From NCBI GenBank assembly GCA_016190755.1, contig JACPPY010000013.1, forward strand, positions 1-56,205: a DNA stretch of 56,205 bases. Direction: 5' to 3'. Of the stretch, positions 52,110 to 56,205 are shown one piece after another. Numbering within the stretch: the stretch's first letter is position 1; every line of letters begins with the position of its first letter. Below the pieces are notes generated by a model. That model did no database searches, was not told the DNA's origin, and worked only from the letters and a program-made list of their open reading frames with translations. A program made the position numbers and the translations under genes. The stretch comes from Chloroflexota bacterium. Its GTDB lineage: Bacteria; Chloroflexota; Dehalococcoidia; JACPPY01.

Positions 52110-53357
52110 ATGTCCGAATGTAGCTTCAACAGGTCGCCGTCATATTTGTTCACGTCCGAGTCCGTGGCCGAAGGCCATCCAGACAAGCTCTGCGACCAGA
52201 TATCGGATGCAGTATTGGATAACGTTCTCCGGCAAGACCCTGATGCCCGGGTTGCTTGTGAAACGGCCGTGACCATGGGTATGGTCATAGTTATGGGCGA
52301 AATCACGACAAGCGGCTATGTCGATATCCTGAACACCGCCCGGGATGTCATACGGGACGTAGGCTACACCAAGGACGAATATGGCTTCGACTACCGCAAC
52401 TGCGGTGTAATCACGTCGATACATGAGCAATCCCCGGACATAGACATGGGGGTCAGCCATGCGCTGGAGTTGCGCAAGGGAGGTCCCGATCATTCTGGCC
52501 CAGGTCATGAGGACCTGGATAGCCTGGGGGCCGGAGACCAGGGCATGATGGTAGGCTTCGCCTGTAATGAAACTCCGGAACTTATGCCCCTGCCCATTCA
52601 ACTGGCACACAAGATCGTCAAACAGTTGGCCAAGGTCAGGAAAAACGGCACCTTGCCTTATCTCAGGCCGGATGGCAAATCACAGGTAACAGTCGAGTAC
52701 AGCTACGGCAAACCCAAGCGAGTGGACAGCGTCGTCGTTGGAGCACAGCACGATCCACAGGTAAGCCAGGACGTTATTAGCCGTGATATCATAGAGCAGG
52801 TGGTCGAGACCACCATACCTTCAGGCCTCCTGGACAAAAAAACCCGGTTCTATATTAATGCGACAGGCAGATTCGTCATTGGAGGTCCGGTTTCCGATAC
52901 CGGCTTCACAGGACGCAAGATAATGGTAGACACCTACGGCAGCATAGCCCGGCACGGTGGTGGCGCCTTTTCCGGCAAGGACCCAACTAAAGTAGACCGC
53001 TCGGCGGCCTACGCCGCTCGTTATGTTGCCAAGAACCTCGTGGCTGCGGGCATGGCCGACCGCCTGGAAGTGCATGTATCCTACTCCATCGGGGTAGCCC
53101 ATCCACTGGCAGTATCCGTGGAAGCTTTCGGCACGGGCAGGGTCTCCGACGAAGTGATGCTGAGACTGATAAACAAACATTTCGACCTCCGCCCGGCTGC
53201 CATAATCAGGAACTTCGATTTGCGACGACCGATCTACCGTCAGACAGCGACGTTCGGACATTTTGGCCGCGCCGACCTCGACCTGCCCTGGGAAAAAACG
53301 GACAAGGCCACCGTGTTAAGGGCTGAGGCTGGACTGCAGGCCAAAGTGGCGTTGTAG
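52110..53357 (+). CDS. metK: S-adenosylmethionine synthetase
   Basis: A 415-residue MetK with all main motifs: [24 protein letters not shown] at the N-terminus, the ATP motif [12 protein letters not shown], and [22 protein letters not shown]. It makes SAM from methionine and ATP. The start ATG 52110 was preferred because GGAGG is 7 nt upstream; the in-frame ATG at 52089 would lie before that site. The 108-bp gap after ahcY contains a probable terminator, so metK may have its own promoter, though none is clear. Confidence 0.96.
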   Translation: MSECSFNRSPSYLFTSESVAEGHPDKLCDQISDAVLDNVLRQDPDARVACETAVTMGMVIVMGEITTSGYVDILNTARDVIRDVGYTKDEYGFDYRNCGVITSIHEQSPDIDMGVSHALELRKGGPDHSGPGHEDLDSLGAGDQGMMVGFACNETPELMPLPIQLAHKIVKQLAKVRKNGTLPYLRPDGKSQVTVEYSYGKPKRVDSVVVGAQHDPQVSQDVISRDIIEQVVETTIPSGLLDKKTRFYINATGRFVIGGPVSDTGFTGRKIMVDTYGSIARHGGGAFSGKDPTKVDRSAAYAARYVAKNLVAAGMADRLEVHVSYSIGVAHPLAVSVEAFGTGRVSDEVMLRLINKHFDLRPAAIIRNFDLRRPIYRQTATFGHFGRADLDLPWEKTDKATVLRAEAGLQAKVAL

Positions 53358-53367
53358 AGAGGCTTAT

Positions 53368-54789
53368 ATGGCTATCAAATTCGGCACCGACGGCTGGCGT
53401 GGCATAATAGCAGATGATTTCACGGTAGCCAATGTCTGTGCTTGCGCCCAGGGTTTAGCCACCTATCTCAAGGACAACGGGCTCGCCAATAAAAGCCAGG
53501 TGATCGGCTATGACACACGCTTCGCGTCGGAGCACTTTGCCTCCGTGACCGCGGAAGTGCTCGCAGCCAACGGTATCAAGGTATTCCTCTCCTCCGGGGC
53601 AGTGCCAACGCCAGTCACCAGCTTCGGTGTGGCCAGTACCGGGAGTGGCGGCGCGGTGGTAATCACAGCCAGCCATAACCCGCCCGAGTACAATGGTTTC
53701 AAGGTAAAGACCGGCTCGGGGGCCAGCGCACCGCCGGAGATGACTACGGACCTGGAACGGCGTATAGTCGAGGCACTATCGCTTGGAAACATCAAGAGAG
53801 TACCCATCGACAGGGCAATGAAGGAAAGCACGGTCGAAATGGTGGACCTTATGCCGCCGTACCTGGAGCAAGTATCACGACTTGTCGATGTGAACAAACT
53901 CCGGCAGAGGAATCTCAATGTCGCTGTCGACTCCATGTACGGCGCGGGCGCGGGCTACCTAAGGAAGCTGCTCTCGGGAGGCCGCGTGAGGCTCACCGAG
54001 ATACATGCCGAGCGCAACCCCATCTTCCCTGGTATGCGCCAACCGGAGCCGATCTCACACAACCTCACCGAACTGGCAAAGCTCGTTCCGGGGAAACGGT
54101 TCGCAGTCGGGCTGGCAACCGACGGCGACGCCGACCGCGTAGGCGTCATGGACGAGAACGGACAGTTCCTTACGCAGCTCCAGGTATTCGCTCTCCTGTG
54201 CTACTACCTGCTCGAAATACGAGGTGAACGCGGGGCATTGGTAAAGACGACAACCACGACCAGCATGATATTCCGCCTGGCAGACCTCTATGGAGTAAAG
54301 GCATTTGAGACTCCCGTCGGCTTCAAGTATGTGGCCCCGGTGATGATGTCTAACAACGCGCTCGTCGGAGGAGAAGAGAGCGGCGGGTACGGTTTCAGGG
54401 GCCATATACCGGAGCGCGATGGCATACTGGCTGCCCTCTACTTCCTCGATTTCATGGCCCGAACAGGTAAGACCCCTTCCCAACTACTGGAGTTGCTTTA
54501 CAGCAAGGTCGGGCCTCACTACTACGACCGTATTGACCTCACATTCGAGGCGGAAAAGCGCCAGCGTATAGTGGCTAATTTGAAACAGGCCAACCCGGCG
54601 CGGGTGCTCGGCAAGGATGTGGTAAGAGTAGACCGCAGCGACGGTCTCCGCCTCTTTCTCTCGGACAATTCATGGCTATTCATGCGACTGTCTGGAACTG
54701 AGCCGGTGCTCCGTATTTACGCTGAGTCGCCCAGTGAAGCAGAGACCGCCGATCTGCTGAAGGAAGGACGGCGAATTGCGGAAGCCTGA
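53368..54789 (+). CDS. Phosphoglucomutase/phosphomannomutase family protein
   Basis: A 473-residue alpha-D-phosphohexomutase. It opens IKFGTDGWRGIIADDF, has the phosphoserine in VITASHNPPEYNG (S102), metal loop ATDGDADRVG, sugar loop VGGEESGGYGF and C-terminal phosphate loop RLSGTEPVLRIYAES. It interconverts glucose- or mannose-6-phosphate and the 1-phosphates. It is 10 bp after metK. A decayed phosphoglucose/phosphomannose isomerase gene follows immediately, so the two were once a sugar-phosphate pair. Confidence 0.93.
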   Translation: MAIKFGTDGWRGIIADDFTVANVCACAQGLATYLKDNGLANKSQVIGYDTRFASEHFASVTAEVLAANGIKVFLSSGAVPTPVTSFGVASTGSGGAVVITASHNPPEYNGFKVKTGSGASAPPEMTTDLERRIVEALSLGNIKRVPIDRAMKESTVEMVDLMPPYLEQVSRLVDVNKLRQRNLNVAVDSMYGAGAGYLRKLLSGGRVRLTEIHAERNPIFPGMRQPEPISHNLTELAKLVPGKRFAVGLATDGDADRVGVMDENGQFLTQLQVFALLCYYLLEIRGERGALVKTTTTTSMIFRLADLYGVKAFETPVGFKYVAPVMMSNNALVGGEESGGYGFRGHIPERDGILAALYFLDFMARTGKTPSQLLELLYSKVGPHYYDRIDLTFEAEKRQRIVANLKQANPARVLGKDVVRVDRSDGLRLFLSDNSWLFMRLSGTEPVLRIYAESPSEAETADLLKEGRRIAEA

Positions 54790-54793
54790 TGCG

Positions 54794-54947
54794 ATGCTGG
54801 ACATCAATGACCCGGAGATACGCAAACGCGTAGACTCTTCCGGCACAGTCACGCCGCGCCTGGCGTGACGCCGCTACCTTCTCCATCCCCAGGTCCTATT
54901 GCGGCATGAACAAGATCATTGTACTGGGCATGGGCGGCTCCGCTTGA
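54794..54947 (+). pseudogene. Remnant of a bifunctional phosphoglucose/phosphomannose isomerase gene
   Basis: Two short frames keep recognisable pieces. The first (54794-54868) reads MLDINDPEIRKRVDSSG then goes to a stop. The second (54906-54947) reads MNKIIVLGMGGSA then a stop. These match the start and the glycine-rich SIS-domain loop of the family (MLDDPE...LDxSGM and KxVVLGMGGSAIGGDLL). Intervening and downstream parts (over 250 residues) are missing. The rest of the 263-bp stretch to 55051 shows nothing else. Functional loss is inferred from the truncation. Confidence 0.65.
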
Positions 54948-55051
54948 ACAAGGCGCCTATTACTGAGAGCAGGAGACACCGACCTACTTTAGTGCGACAA
55001 GCAACGCCTGCTTCCTTCAAGGGTTGGGACAATTCGTTCCAAGAAGACCGG

Positions 55052-56104
55052 CTAGTCTAGGTTTGGAAGAGGATGTCCATCATAAAAATGTGAGCAAATC
55101 TTCTGGTAAATGTCTTCGATTTCCCTGCCAGTCAGATATCCCGTTCCGGTAGACGCGCGATCGAAACGCGAAGGTGAACCAAGGGCTTGCCCTCCATAAA
55201 GATCGAACAATCTGCTGCCGGGCAATGGGACAAAAACATGCCACCGATATTGATTCGCTTCGAGTTCCTTGGCGAGCGCGACGTTAGCCCGTATATCCTC
55301 CATCTTTTCCCCAGGAATCCCGATCATGAAGAAGGCTCCCGTTTGAACGCCAAGCTGCCTACATGTCCGAAAAGCTGATCTTATCCTGTCCAGAGAGAAG
55401 CCTTTTGACAGTGTTTTCAGACTCGATACTGATCCGCTCTCTACGCCAAACCATATTTTGGTTAACCCCGCGGCTTTCATAATATCAAGGGTTGCTTCAT
55501 CGACAAGGTCAACTCTGGTGTTACAGGCCCAAGGGAAATCCAGCCCCTCCGATCTCACCTCATCACAGAATCCTGTGACCCAATCCTTATCAATGGTAAA
55601 ATTACTGTCCTTGAACCAAACGCCTTCGACAGGGTGCACACGGAGCAATTCCCCTATTTCGGCCACCAGACTTTTCGTCCCCACCAGTCTCACGCGTTTC
55701 CCTTGAGTGGTTGAAGCTGCACAAAATGAGCACCAAAAAGGGCAACCTCGACTAACGACCATGTCGAGAGGTCTGAATCCTACGTCTGGTTCAGCTTGAC
55801 GAGCGTAGAACCCGACAGGTAAGAGGTCATACGCTGGGAAGGGCAAGCTGTTGATATCCGCGATTGGCTCTCTATTCGAGTTGACAGTAATCCTGCCGTG
55901 CTCCTTATGACCGATTCCCCTCGCTTGGCCGACCTCCATATTTGACAGGAGGCAGTGCAACAACTCCATGAAAGAGTGTTCACCCTCACCAAGCACGACG
56001 AAGTCGACGGATGAATTGCCTAGTACTTCGACAGGATCAACTGTAGGGTGAACGCCTCCGAACACAATGGGTATCGGTGCGAAGCGCTTAATCGCGTCTG
56101 CCAC
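55052..56104 (-). CDS. Radical SAM protein with partial B12-binding domain, N-terminus lost or beyond the edge
   Basis: At least 350 residues of a B12-binding-type radical SAM protein (hopanoid/BchE-like group). IVFGGVHPTVDPVEVL is the end of a cobalamin-binding domain, SRGCPFWCSFCAAS holds the [4Fe-4S]/SAM cysteines (C121, C125, C128), and FGVESGSVSSLKTLSKG and GAFFMIGIPGE are typical barrel parts. The first ~70-100 residues of the B12 domain are missing. In frame, the sequence stays open from a TAA at about 56158, with homologous-looking residues (SSDYAQAVNV) upstream of the GTG at 56104. Either the gene is 5'-truncated or a frameshift lies in 56105-56205. The substrate is unknown. Confidence 0.75.
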   Translation of the reverse strand: MADAIKRFAPIPIVFGGVHPTVDPVEVLGNSSVDFVVLGEGEHSFMELLHCLLSNMEVGQARGIGHKEHGRITVNSNREPIADINSLPFPAYDLLPVGFYARQAEPDVGFRPLDMVVSRGCPFWCSFCAASTTQGKRVRLVGTKSLVAEIGELLRVHPVEGVWFKDSNFTIDKDWVTGFCDEVRSEGLDFPWACNTRVDLVDEATLDIMKAAGLTKIWFGVESGSVSSLKTLSKGFSLDRIRSAFRTCRQLGVQTGAFFMIGIPGEKMEDIRANVALAKELEANQYRWHVFVPLPGSRLFDLYGGQALGSPSRFDRASTGTGYLTGREIEDIYQKICSHFYDGHPLPNLD

Positions 56105-56205
56105 GTTTACCGCCTGCGCGTAGTCACTAGACGCAACTTCCGAGTCATCCGAAGCTGTTTAGCTTTGACGATGTAGACAGAAGGATGCTTGACAAGAGGC
56201 CCTCG

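Overview
The window looks like a piece of chromosome from an anaerobic, probably monoderm bacterium. My best guess is a Chloroflexota/Dehalococcoidia-type metagenome genome. This is inferred from gene content: indolepyruvate:ferredoxin oxidoreductase, radical 2-hydroxyacyl-CoA dehydratase subunits, a compact 'core' MetE-like methionine synthase, lipoprotein-type binding proteins with Ser/Thr linkers, and Gram-positive-type TTAACA Pho boxes. No rRNA, tRNA, CRISPR array or insertion sequence was seen. Genes are tightly packed and mostly co-oriented within blocks.

Block 1 (1-17492, all minus strand) is an accessory catabolic or transport island. It holds three UbiD-family decarboxylases (one cut by the left edge), two bicupins, two single cupins, a CDC48/VAT-like double AAA ATPase whose second ring carries natural Walker-B E-to-Q and Arg-finger substitutions, an EutA-family reactivase without EutBC, and two binding-protein/permease pairs of the ferric-iron type without an ATPase gene. 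Parts are recent duplications. I could not match this combination to a named pathway. Block 2 (17599-22116) holds a pyruvate-kinase alpha/beta-domain protein, two related hypothetical genes and a short KdpD/KdpE two-component pair.

Block 3 (22291-31896) looks like an aromatic-amino-acid fermentation (Stickland-like) module: an aminotransferase (plus strand) faces an operon of 2-hydroxyacid dehydrogenase, iorA, iorB, family III CoA-transferase, two radical dehydratase subunits and a MarR regulator. Both transcription units have an AAGAC...GTCTT palindrome just after the -10 box, a candidate MarR operator.

Block 4 (31971-42173, minus strand) is phosphate and ammonium control: amtB, a PII protein, a 30-residue membrane ORF, phoB, phoR, then pstS-pstC-pstA-pstB-phoU and a LOG protein. 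Pho boxes with 11-bp spacing lie before pstS and also before amtB, suggesting coupled N and P regulation.

Block 5 (42386-54947, plus strand) starts with a secreted protein and a histidine kinase. It continues as a methionine/SAM cycle cluster: mtnA, mtnP, a MetE-like methionine synthase with an in-frame UGA exactly at a zinc-ligand position (predicted selenocysteine, the strongest novelty here), a CxxCxxCC protein, a basic low-complexity protein, a THEP1-type NTPase, an APH/kinase fusion, ahcY and metK. A phosphohexomutase and a decayed phosphoglucose/phosphomannose isomerase remnant follow. The right end holds most of a radical SAM/B12-type protein on the minus strand.

Family assignments rest on motif recognition by eye, with no database search. 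Starts were chosen from Shine-Dalgarno spacing and homology between paralogues.
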